This document shows, piece after piece, positions 1-8,337 of a stretch of DNA of 64,000 nt. The position numbers and the translations under genes were made by a program. Under the pieces are notes generated by a model that was not told the DNA's origin, did no database searches, and worked only from the letters and a program-made list of their open reading frames with translations. The DNA is from Pseudomonas sputi. Its GTDB lineage: Bacteria > Pseudomonadota > Gammaproteobacteria > Pseudomonadales > Pseudomonadaceae. The stretch covers positions 372,001 through 436,000 of the forward strand of contig NZ_BQHI01000001.1 in NCBI RefSeq assembly GCF_021603585.1. Direction: 5' to 3'. Positions within the stretch are counted from its first letter, which is position 1. Each line of letters opens with the position of its first letter.

Positions 1-2
1 TC

Positions 3-74
3 GGCGTGAAGCGTTTGACTGGAGCAGCGCGTGAAAGGATAGAGCTGGCAATCAAGTCGATGTCAGATTTGTGA
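3..74 (+). CDS. possible 3' end of an upstream gene
   Basis: An open frame enters from the left edge and gives about 23 residues ending in AIKSMSDL before a TGA. A good terminator follows 20 bases later, which suits a gene end here. The stretch is too short to assign a family, and a second frame ending at base 34 cannot be excluded. Confidence 0.25.
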   Translation, partial: GVKRLTGAARERIELAIKSMSDL

Positions 75-93
75 TTTTTTAAAGCACTACAAC

Positions 94-129
94 AAAAGGA
101 GAGCATGGCGTTTGCCAGCTCTCCTTTTT
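94..129. terminator. bidirectional rho-independent terminator
   Basis: An 11-bp perfect stem (AAAAGGAGAGC / GCTCTCCTTTT) with a 13-base loop, with T runs on both strands. It can end the gene entering from the left and the long minus-strand cluster whose last gene stops at 209. Confidence 0.75.
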
Positions 130-162
130 ATTGCGTGTTTACACGGTCGACTGAAAGTCCGC

Positions 163-190
163 CATCGCTGGCAAGCCAGCTCCCACAGGG
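163..190. repeat. REP-like palindrome
   Basis: Carries CGCTGGCAAGCCAGC followed by TCCCACAGG, the layout of the dispersed extragenic palindromes common in fluorescent pseudomonads. It lies just beyond the 3' end of the aminohydrolase gene. Confidence 0.6.
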
Positions 191-208
191 TTATGCAGTA
201 GGTTTAGG

Positions 209-1597
209 TTAATCGTCGACCTTCATCATCGCCTGCACACCCTCCCAGGCCTCGGCCCGCATCCGCTCGACGTCCAGCCCCGGAATCACGCCGTTGTCGA
301 CGACGATCCGCCCACCCATCAGGCTGTATTTCACGGCAATCGGCTCACCCGCGACAACCGGTGCGACGGCGCTGTCGTGGAAACCGTAGAACCGTGGATG
401 GTCGAGGCTGTAGATCACCAGATCCGCTGCCTGGCCGATTTCCAGCGTGCCGACCGCGCCGAGGCCGAGCACTTTCGCGCCGCCGGCCGTGCCCCAGTGA
501 ATGACGTCTTCGGCGGTGGTGGCCGAGGCGCCTTGTTCGGCGCGGTGGATCAGCCACGCGGTGTTGGCTTCGCCGACCATGCTCCCGGATTCGTTGGAGG
601 CCACGCCGTCGACGCCGAGTGAGATCGGCACGCCGGCCTCATACATCTGCGGGATCGGCGCGACGCCGCTGCCCAGCCGGGCGTTGCTCACCGGGCAGTG
701 GGAGACGCCGGTGCCAGTCTGGGCGAGCATGCGGATTTCTCCCGGTTGCAGGTGCACGGCGTGGGCGAACCAGACGTCCGGGCCGAGCCATTCGTGTTCG
801 GCGACAAACTCCACCGGCAGGCAGTTGTACTTGTCGCGGCAGAAATTCACGTAGTTCTCGGTTTCCGACAGGTGCGTGTGCAGGCGCAACCCCATGCCTC
901 GGGCTGTGCGCGCCAGTTCGCGCAGCAGCGTTGGCGGCAGCGAGAAGGTCGGTGTGGTCGGCGCCACGACCACCCGGCGCAGGGCATCCGGGGTGTCCTG
1001 GTGGTAGCGCGATTTCAGCCGCTCGATATCGCCGACCATTTGCTCCAGGGATTCCGGTTGCAGCGCGGTTTTCGAGAAGCCCGGGTGTGCGCTGGCAGAC
1101 TCCAGTGCGCCGCCACGGCAGAGCACAAAACGCAGGCCGAATTCCTCGGCGAGGTCGAACAGCAGGTCGCCGGCCTCGGTGCTGCCGTGGGCGTGATAGA
1201 GGTAGTGGTGATCGGCGCAGGTGGTGACGCCGGACAGCAGCAGCTCAACCATTCCCAACCGTGCGGCGATCCGCGCCAGTTGCGGGGTGAAGCGGTTCAG
1301 GCGCGGGTAGGGCACGCTGGCCAGCCAACCTTGCAGATCCTGATTCAAACCTTCGGGCACGGCTTTGAGCAGGTTCTGGAACAGGTGATGGTGGGTGTTG
1401 ATCCAGCCCGGATAGACCACCGAATTACGCGCGTCGATCACTCGTTCACCGGGTTGCGGCTCAAGGTTGGCGGCCATCTCCGCGATCCGGCCGTTGACCA
1501 CGCGGATGTCCACGGCGCCGGCCCGGGCACGGGGGCCGCGCAGGCCGGTCATCACCGCAACCGGGTGCTTGATCAGGATGGTTTGAAGTCGAGTCAT
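209..1597 (-). CDS. 8-oxoguanine deaminase-like amidohydrolase
   Basis: Metal-dependent cytosolic aminohydrolase of the AtzB/guanine-deaminase/8-oxoguanine-deaminase branch of the amidohydrolase superfamily (462 aa, normal length). Visible active-site elements are NTHHH (H69 and H71), HTHLSET (H242, E245), the AHAVH segment around H279/H282, HCPVSNARLGSG from H300, and GVDG with D330. Family members deaminate or dechlorinate purines and triazines. It is the last gene of a seven-gene minus-strand cluster, 12 bp after an NCS2 nucleobase-type permease, which fits use of an imported N-heterocycle. The substrate loop after NTHHH is not a textbook 8-oxoguanine deaminase sequence as I remember it, so the exact substrate is unproven. 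Confidence 0.8.
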   Translation of the reverse strand: MTRLQTILIKHPVAVMTGLRGPRARAGAVDIRVVNGRIAEMAANLEPQPGERVIDARNSVVYPGWINTHHHLFQNLLKAVPEGLNQDLQGWLASVPYPRLNRFTPQLARIAARLGMVELLLSGVTTCADHHYLYHAHGSTEAGDLLFDLAEEFGLRFVLCRGGALESASAHPGFSKTALQPESLEQMVGDIERLKSRYHQDTPDALRRVVVAPTTPTFSLPPTLLRELARTARGMGLRLHTHLSETENYVNFCRDKYNCLPVEFVAEHEWLGPDVWFAHAVHLQPGEIRMLAQTGTGVSHCPVSNARLGSGVAPIPQMYEAGVPISLGVDGVASNESGSMVGEANTAWLIHRAEQGASATTAEDVIHWGTAGGAKVLGLGAVGTLEIGQAADLVIYSLDHPRFYGFHDSAVAPVVAGEPIAVKYSLMGGRIVVDNGVIPGLDVERMRAEAWEGVQAMMKVDD

Positions 1598-1609
1598 GGG
1601 CAGCTCCAG

Positions 1610-2965
1610 TCAGAGGATGTGCGAGGCGGATTTGCCGGGTGTGGTTTCTGGCACGCTGACGCCGTTGAGCGCCGCGTTGAGCAGCACCGACACCAGGCAG
1701 GCGATGACCACGCTGCTGTGCAGGAACGGCTGTGACCACTCGGGCAGTTGTTTGAACAGGGTCGGGGCGAGCACCGGCACCAGGGCGGCGGCGATGGTGA
1801 AACCGACGATCAGCACGTTGTAGCGATTGCGCTCGTAGTCGACCTTGGCCAGGGTCTGGATCCCGGCCGCCGCAACCACGCCGAACATCGCGATACCGGC
1901 ACCGCCCAGCGCGGCGGTCGGCATCGAGGCGATGATCGCCCCGGCTTTGGGCACCAGCGCAATCGAGCACATCAGCAGACCGCTGATCGCCACCACCCAG
2001 CGGCTGCGCACGCCGGTCAGGATCACCAGCCCGACGTTCTCCATGAAGGCAATGAACGGAAACGCGGCGAACATCCCGGCGATGGTGCTGGCCAGGCCGT
2101 TGGCGCGCAGGCCATTGATCACCTGCTTGTCTTCCACCGGTTTGTCGACAATGTCGCCAATGGCCACGAACAGCCCCATGGACTCGACCATCTGCACGAT
2201 CATCACCACCACCATGGTGGCGATGGGGATCAGGCTGAAAGTCGGCAGGCCGAAATAGAACGGGTAGGGCACGGTCAGCCACGGCGCGTCCTCGACGCTG
2301 TGAAAGTTGCCCATGCCCAGGCTGTAAGCCAGACCGGCGCCCACCAGCATCCCGACCAGCACCGCCATGTTGCGCAGCAACGGGCTGCCATAACGGTTGA
2401 CCAGCAGGATGGTCAGCAACACCACCACGGCCACGGCGAGAAACGCCGGCGCGCCGAAATTGCTCGCGTTGCGCCCGCCGCCGACCCATTCATAGGCAAT
2501 CGGGAACAACTGCAGACCGATCACCGTGACGATACAGCCGGTCACCACCGGCGGGAAAAATCGTCGCAAGCGACCCACGAACGGCGCGATCAGCATGGTG
2601 AAAATCCCCGCGCCGATCACCGCCCCGCAGACCCCGGCAAATCCCACCTCCGGGTTGCTGCCGATGGCGATCACCGGCCCCACGCTGCTGAACGCCACGC
2701 CTTGCAGAATCGGCAGGCGCACGCCGAACTTCCAGAAACCGACGGTCTGCAACAGGGTGGCGATGCCGGAGCAGAACAGCGTGGTGCTGATCAGCACCAC
2801 CGTGTCGGCGTGGGACATTTTCAAGGCGCTGGCGACAATCAACGGCACGGCGATGGCGCCGATGTACGAGACGGCCATGTGCTGCAGGCCGAGGGTGAGC
2901 ATCTGTCGCACCGGCAGGACGCGATCGACGGGGTGGACGGTGGAGGAGGAACTGGCTGACGACAT
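1610..2965 (-). CDS. NCS2 family nucleobase:cation symporter
   Basis: Inner-membrane permease of the uracil/xanthine/urate NCS2 family (451 aa). The two substrate-contacting helices are recognisable: VESMG with E261 and FMENVGLVILTGVRSR with E309. A Glu rather than Gln in the second motif recalls UraA-type proteins more than xanthine-type ones. The many hydrophobic segments match the usual 14-helix fold. An AGAGGTG Shine-Dalgarno precedes the ATG. It sits between the COG0523 GTPase and the aminohydrolase, and so probably imports the compound that the cluster degrades. Substrate identity (purine, pyrimidine or another azaheterocycle) cannot be read from sequence. Confidence 0.88.
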   Translation of the reverse strand: MSSASSSSTVHPVDRVLPVRQMLTLGLQHMAVSYIGAIAVPLIVASALKMSHADTVVLISTTLFCSGIATLLQTVGFWKFGVRLPILQGVAFSSVGPVIAIGSNPEVGFAGVCGAVIGAGIFTMLIAPFVGRLRRFFPPVVTGCIVTVIGLQLFPIAYEWVGGGRNASNFGAPAFLAVAVVVLLTILLVNRYGSPLLRNMAVLVGMLVGAGLAYSLGMGNFHSVEDAPWLTVPYPFYFGLPTFSLIPIATMVVVMIVQMVESMGLFVAIGDIVDKPVEDKQVINGLRANGLASTIAGMFAAFPFIAFMENVGLVILTGVRSRWVVAISGLLMCSIALVPKAGAIIASMPTAALGGAGIAMFGVVAAAGIQTLAKVDYERNRYNVLIVGFTIAAALVPVLAPTLFKQLPEWSQPFLHSSVVIACLVSVLLNAALNGVSVPETTPGKSASHIL

Positions 2966-3056
2966 GGGGAATCACCTCTAGCTGTTGTTATTCGGTACAG
3001 AGGGGTATTCGTTCTGTGTGCCCGGAACCGCCATCCACCGGCTCCGATGCCGGACT

Positions 3057-4106
3057 TCAGCCGGCCAGGCAGGCAGCAAAGCCCTGGTTCAGCGCCGCCC
3101 GATCCAGGTCGCGGCCGATGAACACGATCTTGCTCGAGCGCGGCTCGGAGCCCCACGCGGTCGAGGCGCGGAACTCCACCAGGCTATGCACGCCTTGCAG
3201 CACGTAGCGCTGGTCTTCGTTGGCCACCGCCAGCACGCCCTTCATGCGGTACAGGTTGTCGGCCTGAGCACTGCGCAACTCGCTGATCCAGCGGTGGAAC
3301 GCCATCAGGTTGACGGCGCCGTCCACGGCGATGCCCACCGAGGACACGCTCGGGTCGTGCTCGTGGTCGGGTTCTTCAGCGTGATGGTCATGGTCGTGGT
3401 GATCGTGTTCGTGCTGATCCGCGCCGATCTCCATCAGCTTCTGTGTGCATTCGAAGGCGCCGATGCCGAGGATTTTCGACAGGTCGATTTGTGCGTGGGT
3501 CGAGGTCACCAGATCCGCCGTGGCGTTCAGGCCACGGATCTTGCCGCGCAGGGTTTCCACCTCTTCAGCGCTGACCAGATCGACCTTGTTGATGACGATG
3601 CGGTCGGCGCAGACGATCTGATCCACTGCCTGATTGTCGACGCCGTCCAGCTGCAAATCTTCCAGATGCTGGGCGATGTGCTTGGCATCGACCATGGTCA
3701 CGATGGCGTCGAGTTCGACTTCCTCGGCGATCGGGTCGTTGATGAAGAAACTCTGGGCCACCGGGTACGGGTCGGCGAGGCCACTGGTCTCGATCAGGAT
3801 ATGGTCGAGCCGCACCGGGCGCGCCACCAGCTCACGGACGATGCGCACCAGGTCCTCGCGGACTTCGGCGGTGCAGCAGACGCAACCATTGACCATTTCG
3901 TAGATTTCTTCGGTCTCGGAGCTGAGTACCAGATCGCCGTCGATGCCGACCTCGCCGAACTCGTTTTCGATCACCGCGATCTTGCGGCCGTGGTTCTCCT
4001 TGAGGATGTAATTGAGCAGGGTGGTTTTGCCGGCACCGAGAAACCCGGTGAGGATGGTGACCGGGATTTTGGTGTTCGGGGTCGGGGCGTTGAAGGGGGT
4101 GTTCAT
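3057..4106 (-). CDS. COG0523 (CobW/P47K) GTPase, likely metal chaperone
   Basis: G3E-family GTPase of 349 aa with Walker A GFLGAGKTT (21-29), the metal-binding CxCC motif in NGCVCC (75-78), a FGEVGIDG segment, and a His/Asp-rich loop around residues 245-268. These traits are typical of Zn(II) chaperones and of the CobW and nitrile-hydratase activators. I chose the ATG at 4106 because AAGGAGT lies 6 bases upstream. The start overlaps the stop of the UbiX gene as ATGA, so translation is coupled. Its place among three amidohydrolase genes suggests it loads metal into them; that is inference. Confidence 0.87.
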   Translation of the reverse strand: MNTPFNAPTPNTKIPVTILTGFLGAGKTTLLNYILKENHGRKIAVIENEFGEVGIDGDLVLSSETEEIYEMVNGCVCCTAEVREDLVRIVRELVARPVRLDHILIETSGLADPYPVAQSFFINDPIAEEVELDAIVTMVDAKHIAQHLEDLQLDGVDNQAVDQIVCADRIVINKVDLVSAEEVETLRGKIRGLNATADLVTSTHAQIDLSKILGIGAFECTQKLMEIGADQHEHDHHDHDHHAEEPDHEHDPSVSSVGIAVDGAVNLMAFHRWISELRSAQADNLYRMKGVLAVANEDQRYVLQGVHSLVEFRASTAWGSEPRSSKIVFIGRDLDRAALNQGFAACLAG

Positions 4107-4741
4107 GTGAGACTCCTTGGTAGTGATAGACCGGTGCACGATGAAGGGGAATGAGGCTGGATTTGGTCGGTGGCCGGGGCTTCACCCCAGCGCAGCGCGG
4201 TGCCGGCATCGAGGCCGAACAGGTCGAGGACGCGGCCGAGGCTGTGGTCGACCATTTGCGCCAGGCTATCGGGGCGGGCATAGAAAGCCGGGACCGGCGG
4301 GGCGATGATCCCGCCCATCTCGGTGACGGCAGTCATGTTGCGCAGGTGGGCGAGGGTCAGCGGCGTCTCGCGGGCCATCAACACCAAAGTGCGGCGCTCC
4401 TTGAGGGTGACGTCGGCGGCGCGGCCGATCAGCCCCGATGACGTGCCGGTGGCGATCTCCGCCAGCGTCCTCATTGAACAGGGCGCAACCACCATGCCCA
4501 GGCAGCGGAACGAACCGCTGGCGATCCCGGCAGCCACGTCATCGGCACGGTGATAGTGGCTGGCCAGAGCGGTGACGTCGGCCAGTTTGTAATCGGTTTC
4601 GTGGGCCATGGTCAGCAACGCGGCGCGGCTGATGATCAGGTGGCTTTCGATGTTCAGCTCGGCCAGCAGCTCCAGCAGGCGCACGCCGTAGACAAAGCCG
4701 GACGCGCCGCTGATGCCGACCACCATCCGCTGGCGGTTCAC
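4103..4741 (-). CDS. UbiX-type flavin prenyltransferase
   Basis: Makes prenylated FMN from reduced FMN and dimethylallyl phosphate, the cofactor needed by UbiD decarboxylases. The Rossmann start GISGASGFVYG, the VAPCSM segment (VVAPCSMRTLAEIATG) and the phosphate-binding KERRTLVLMARETPL block are family hallmarks. The GTG start overlaps the stop of the ubiD-like gene (GTGA), and its own stop overlaps the next start (ATGA). A tail of about 25 polar residues beyond the usual end (after WGEAP) is unusual. Dedicated to the neighbouring UbiD by position, and distinct from any housekeeping ubiX copy. Confidence 0.9.
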   Translation of the reverse strand: MNRQRMVVGISGASGFVYGVRLLELLAELNIESHLIISRAALLTMAHETDYKLADVTALASHYHRADDVAAGIASGSFRCLGMVVAPCSMRTLAEIATGTSSGLIGRAADVTLKERRTLVLMARETPLTLAHLRNMTAVTEMGGIIAPPVPAFYARPDSLAQMVDHSLGRVLDLFGLDAGTALRWGEAPATDQIQPHSPSSCTGLSLPRSLT

Positions 4742-6123
4742 GATGGCAGACCTTCAAGCAGTTGACGGGCGCGGTGGAGGACGTCCTGATCGAGCTGCGC
4801 CTTGATCCCGTCGAACCCCGAACCGCGCGTGGCATCCAGGCCCATGCGCGACGTGGTGCCATTGACCGAGGACGACGGGTCCAGCGGACTGCCGGGCAAA
4901 CCGTCGATGGTGAAAATGTCGAGGTGCGGCTGGAAATGCGTGGCCAGCGCCCACAGCACCTGACTGTCGTCGGTGAGGTCGATATCGCTGTCCACCGCGA
5001 TCACGGTTTTCAGGTACGGATCCCAGCCGAGCAAGGCCAGCATGATCTGCCGGGCCTCGCCGTCGCGGCTCTGATCCAGCGCCACATAGCAATGAAAATG
5101 CGTGCCGGAGTTCGGGTAATGCACGGCGGTGACGGCGGGGAAACGTGCCTTGAGCTTCTCGCTCATTTCCGCTTCACGAGGCAGCCGCGCCAGGGTCAGG
5201 TGCTCGGCATAACGCCCGCCCATCACGTCCACCAGCCACGCGTCCTTGCGCCGCAATAGCGTGTCGACGCGCAGCACGTTGTTGGTCGAGCGGTCCGAGG
5301 AATAACCGCTGAACTCGCCGAACGGGCCTTCTTCGGCATAGGCCGTCGGGTCTATCGCGCCCTCCAGCACGAACTCGGCGTAAGCCGGGACGCCGATGCC
5401 GTAGCGCGGGGTCTTGACCAGTTCCAACGGCGCACCGAACAGCCCGCCGGCCACTGCGCGTTCATCGCTGCCATAGGGCAGGCGTGCAGCAGCGGCGAGC
5501 ATGAACAGCGGGTGCGCGCCGACCACCATGGCCACGCGCAATTCTTCGCCGCGTTCGCGGGCGGTCTGCAACATCCGCCACAGGTGCCCCCGTGAATGCA
5601 GGCTGGTGGCCAACGCCTGACGGGCGTGGCGCATCGAGCGGTGGTAGCTCATGTTGGCGATGCCGGTCTGCGGGTCCTCGGCGATGATGATCGCGTTGGT
5701 GATGTACGGACCGCGATCACTGTCGAAATGCTTGAGCATCGGCAGCAGCGCCAGGTCGAGGGTTTCGCCTTCGAACACCTCGTCGAGCACCGGGCCGGTT
5801 TCGACGTAGCGTGGCGGGATCGGCTGGTTGGAGCGGGTCTGGAAGGTTTCGTGCAACTGCGCGGCGCTGACGCCGAACAGCCGGGCGATACGCCGGCGGG
5901 AGGCGAACAGATTGGTCGCCACCGGCACACCGAGGTTGCCGACGTTTTCGCAGATCAGCAGCGGATCGCGACCCTGGGCGGCGAGGGCATCGACCAGGGC
6001 GGTGACGTCCTGATCGGCGGAAAGGGGTTGGGTGATGGTCAGCACATCGTCCTGGTACTGGCGGCGATAGGCGTCGATGAATACGTGAAAATCCTGAGAG
6101 TCGCCGAGCGTCGAACGGGTCAT
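4738..6123 (-). CDS. UbiD family prFMN-dependent (de)carboxylase
   Basis: Non-oxidative decarboxylase of 461 aa that uses the cofactor made by the adjoining UbiX. The conserved block EEGPFGEFSGYSS (264-276) contains the acid pair E265/E270, and R162 in MSYHRSM fits the catalytic Arg of the E-R-E triad. Related enzymes act on aromatic, heteroaromatic or acrylic acids (vanillate, pyrrole-2-carboxylate, furan-dicarboxylate). In this cluster it probably removes a ring or ring-derived carboxylate. Translation is coupled to ubiX by a 4-base overlap. A 145-bp gap with a strong palindrome separates it from the upstream amidohydrolase. Confidence 0.9.
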   Translation of the reverse strand: MTRSTLGDSQDFHVFIDAYRRQYQDDVLTITQPLSADQDVTALVDALAAQGRDPLLICENVGNLGVPVATNLFASRRRIARLFGVSAAQLHETFQTRSNQPIPPRYVETGPVLDEVFEGETLDLALLPMLKHFDSDRGPYITNAIIIAEDPQTGIANMSYHRSMRHARQALATSLHSRGHLWRMLQTARERGEELRVAMVVGAHPLFMLAAAARLPYGSDERAVAGGLFGAPLELVKTPRYGIGVPAYAEFVLEGAIDPTAYAEEGPFGEFSGYSSDRSTNNVLRVDTLLRRKDAWLVDVMGGRYAEHLTLARLPREAEMSEKLKARFPAVTAVHYPNSGTHFHCYVALDQSRDGEARQIMLALLGWDPYLKTVIAVDSDIDLTDDSQVLWALATHFQPHLDIFTIDGLPGSPLDPSSSVNGTTSRMGLDATRGSGFDGIKAQLDQDVLHRARQLLEGLPS

Positions 6124-6163
6124 GGTTTCACCTTGTAAAAAGCAGGCGCGCAGGGGTGAGGGT

Positions 6164-6208
6164 GGCGTTCGATCGACAAGCCGTTGGCCTGCCGGTCGAT
6201 CGAACGCC
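6164..6208. repeat. perfect 14-bp inverted repeat in operon gap
   Basis: Arms GGCGTTCGATCGAC and GTCGATCGAACGCC (6164-6177 and 6195-6208) around a 17-base centre, 41 bp upstream of the ubiD-like start. No T run follows, so it is not a simple terminator. It could be an operator, an mRNA processing stem-loop or an attenuator that splits the cluster into two expression units. Confidence 0.7.
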
Positions 6209-6268
6209 GGGTCATCTTCGCGCCTGTAAAGTCGCTGTGTGGCTGGGTTAAAGCCGGGTCAGACCCTG

Positions 6269-7174
6269 TTAGAGATAGGTCGTGGTCAGACGAATGTCCG
6301 CCTCGGCCAGATCCTTGGGCGGCGGGGTCGGTTCGATCCCGCACAACCGGGCGATGTTGTTGCCCAGGTAATCCTCAAGGTGATCCTCGTCGATCCCCAG
6401 GCCCTGCGGCGCCGGCGAGCACAACACCTCCAGCTCGCGCAGCCACATGCCCGGTTCGTTCGGCGGCGAATCGGTGCCGAACACGATCTTGTTGCGCGGC
6501 AGCTCCTTGGCGAACTCGACGATCCGCGACTGGAAGCACCAGCCGGATTCGCAGTACACGTTCGGCGTGTCCATCGCCATCCAGAACGCCTCGAACGAGT
6601 AGTTGCCACCGGTCTGGATGCCGAAGTGACCGATGATGAAATTGACCATCGGGAACTCGCGGATGATCGGGTAGAACATCGTCGGTATGGTGTACGGGCC
6701 GTCGCCGGTGTGGATCAGCACCACGATGTTGTACTTGGCGCAGACTTTCATCGCCGGGCGCAGCCAGTCGAGTGCGCGATCCGGGCGATAGCCGTGCATG
6801 TTGGCGTGCAGCTTGAGCATCTTGAAGCCGTATTCCTTGATGTGAAATTCCAGCTCTGCCGCACCGTTTTCCGGTCCCCAGCGCGGGTTGAAGTTGAAGT
6901 TGCCGATGAAGCGGTCCGGGTACTTCACGCACAGTTCGGCGACGTACGACATGTAGTCACGCACGCCCTCGCGGCCACGGCGGTTGCCGTCGCGATAACC
7001 GGTGTTGCCCGGTGGCGGCTGGATGAACCCCATGTCGATCCGGCGCGGTTTGCCGTTGATCATGTACGGGCCGTCCATCAGTTTGAGCATGCGCTCGCCG
7101 GTGAACGGTTCGCCGGTGTGGCGCCAGGCCTCGTCGACCAGGTTGGTGGGGTGCAGATGGGTGTCGATGATCAT
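6269..7174 (-). CDS. ACMSD-type amidohydrolase
   Basis: Amidohydrolase_2 family protein (301 aa), the TIM-barrel group holding ACMS decarboxylase, gamma-resorcylate decarboxylase and related C-C or C-N hydrolases. The complete metal set is present: HLH (H6, H8), H155 in LIHTGDGPY, H183 in IIGHFGIQ, D235 in FGTDSPPNEPG. Its Shine-Dalgarno lies in the tail of the preceding paralogue and only 4 bases separate the two genes. It is about 55-60% identical by eye to that paralogue. Probably acts on a ring or ring-cleavage product in the pathway; decarboxylation or hydrolysis are both possible. Confidence 0.83.
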   Translation of the reverse strand: MIIDTHLHPTNLVDEAWRHTGEPFTGERMLKLMDGPYMINGKPRRIDMGFIQPPPGNTGYRDGNRRGREGVRDYMSYVAELCVKYPDRFIGNFNFNPRWGPENGAAELEFHIKEYGFKMLKLHANMHGYRPDRALDWLRPAMKVCAKYNIVVLIHTGDGPYTIPTMFYPIIREFPMVNFIIGHFGIQTGGNYSFEAFWMAMDTPNVYCESGWCFQSRIVEFAKELPRNKIVFGTDSPPNEPGMWLRELEVLCSPAPQGLGIDEDHLEDYLGNNIARLCGIEPTPPPKDLAEADIRLTTTYL

Positions 7175-7178
7175 CGGT

Positions 7179-8108
7179 TCAGCTCCTGGCCAGTTGAGTG
7201 GTGACGGGACGCTTGAGTTGCGCCTCTGCTTCGGAAACGGAACGCGGCGGCGAGGACGGCTCGAGGCCGATCATCCGTGCGGTGTTGTTGCCCAGGTAGT
7301 CTTCGAGGGTGTCCTCGTCGAGATTCAGGCCCTGCGGCGGCTCGTGGCAGAGCACTTCGAGCAGGCGCAGCCACATGCCCGGTTCATTCGGCGGGGTGTC
7401 GGTGCCGAACAGGATCTTGTGCGTCGGCAGGACCTTGGCGAACTCGACGATCCGCGATTGCAGGCACCAGCCGGACTCGCAGTAGACGTTGGGCAGCTCC
7501 ATCGCCCACTGCATCGGTTCGAACACGTAGACGCCGCCGGTCTGCACGCCGAAGTGGGCCATGATGAAATCGACGTTGGGAAACTCCTTGATCATCGGCA
7601 CCCATTCCGACGGGATGCTGTAAGGCCCGTCGCCGGTGTGCAGCTTGACCGGAATGCCCAGCTCGGCGCATTTCTCGAAGGCCGGACGCACCCAGTCCAG
7701 CGCGCGGTCAGGCCGGTAGGCATGCATGTTGGCCTGCATCTGCACCATCTTGAATCCGTGTTCCTTGACGTAGCGCTCGATCGCCTCGACGCCGTTTTCC
7801 ACGCCGCAGCGCGGGTTGTAGACGAAGCAGCCGATGAAACGGTCCGGGTAGGTCTGGACCATTTTCAGGGTGTAGGCCATGTAGGCGTCGATGGATTCAC
7901 GGCCCGACAGTTCGCCGTCGGTCCAGGTGTAAATGGTGTTGCCCTGCGGTGGCTGGATGAAGGCTTTGTCGATGCGGCGAGGCTTGCCGTTGACCATGTA
8001 CGGGCCATCCATCATCTCCAGCAGACGCTCGCCGGTGAACGGGTCACCGTCATGCCTCCAGGCGAGGTCCACGAGATCCGTGGGATAGCAGCTGATATCG
8101 ATGATCAT
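7179..8108 (-). CDS. ACMSD-type amidohydrolase paralogue without HxH
   Basis: Close relative of the following gene (309 aa) with the same landmarks: GKPRRID, ANMHAYRPDRALDW, H157 in LHTGDGPYS, H185 in MAHFGVQTGG, D237 in FGTDTPPNEPG. The N-terminal metal motif is changed from DTHLH to DISCY, so both His ligands of strand 1 are absent. I start at the ATG with AGGAG 10 bases upstream; a longer in-frame start at 8162 has no ribosome site. It may be a non-catalytic partner of its neighbour, or use one metal held differently. First gene of the cluster. Confidence 0.82.
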   Translation of the reverse strand: MIIDISCYPTDLVDLAWRHDGDPFTGERLLEMMDGPYMVNGKPRRIDKAFIQPPQGNTIYTWTDGELSGRESIDAYMAYTLKMVQTYPDRFIGCFVYNPRCGVENGVEAIERYVKEHGFKMVQMQANMHAYRPDRALDWVRPAFEKCAELGIPVKLHTGDGPYSIPSEWVPMIKEFPNVDFIMAHFGVQTGGVYVFEPMQWAMELPNVYCESGWCLQSRIVEFAKVLPTHKILFGTDTPPNEPGMWLRLLEVLCHEPPQGLNLDEDTLEDYLGNNTARMIGLEPSSPPRSVSEAEAQLKRPVTTQLARS

Positions 8109-8318
8109 TGAAGTCGATCTCCTGATAGCGGGGAAGGGAGCCTTGCGGCTCGCAGCATCCACGTCCCGGGCAATCGGCCGTTTCTATGCGCAGCACTCGC
8201 GCATTCCCTCGCCTGTTCGCATCCGGCCCGGGTGGGTGGTTGCTTGAGGCGAGTATTGGAAGGCGGGGGAGGGTTCGTACAATATTAATTGGGTGGGGTG
8301 GTGATACTTGTTCGATAT

Positions 8319-8337
8319 GGGCTTGCCAGCGATGGCG
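8319..8337. repeat. REP-like fragment
   Basis: GGGCTTGCCAGCGATGGCG is the reverse-strand form of the REP-like unit at 163-190. It abuts the stop codon of the LysR gene in the 229-bp gap ahead of the amidohydrolase cluster. Confidence 0.5.
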
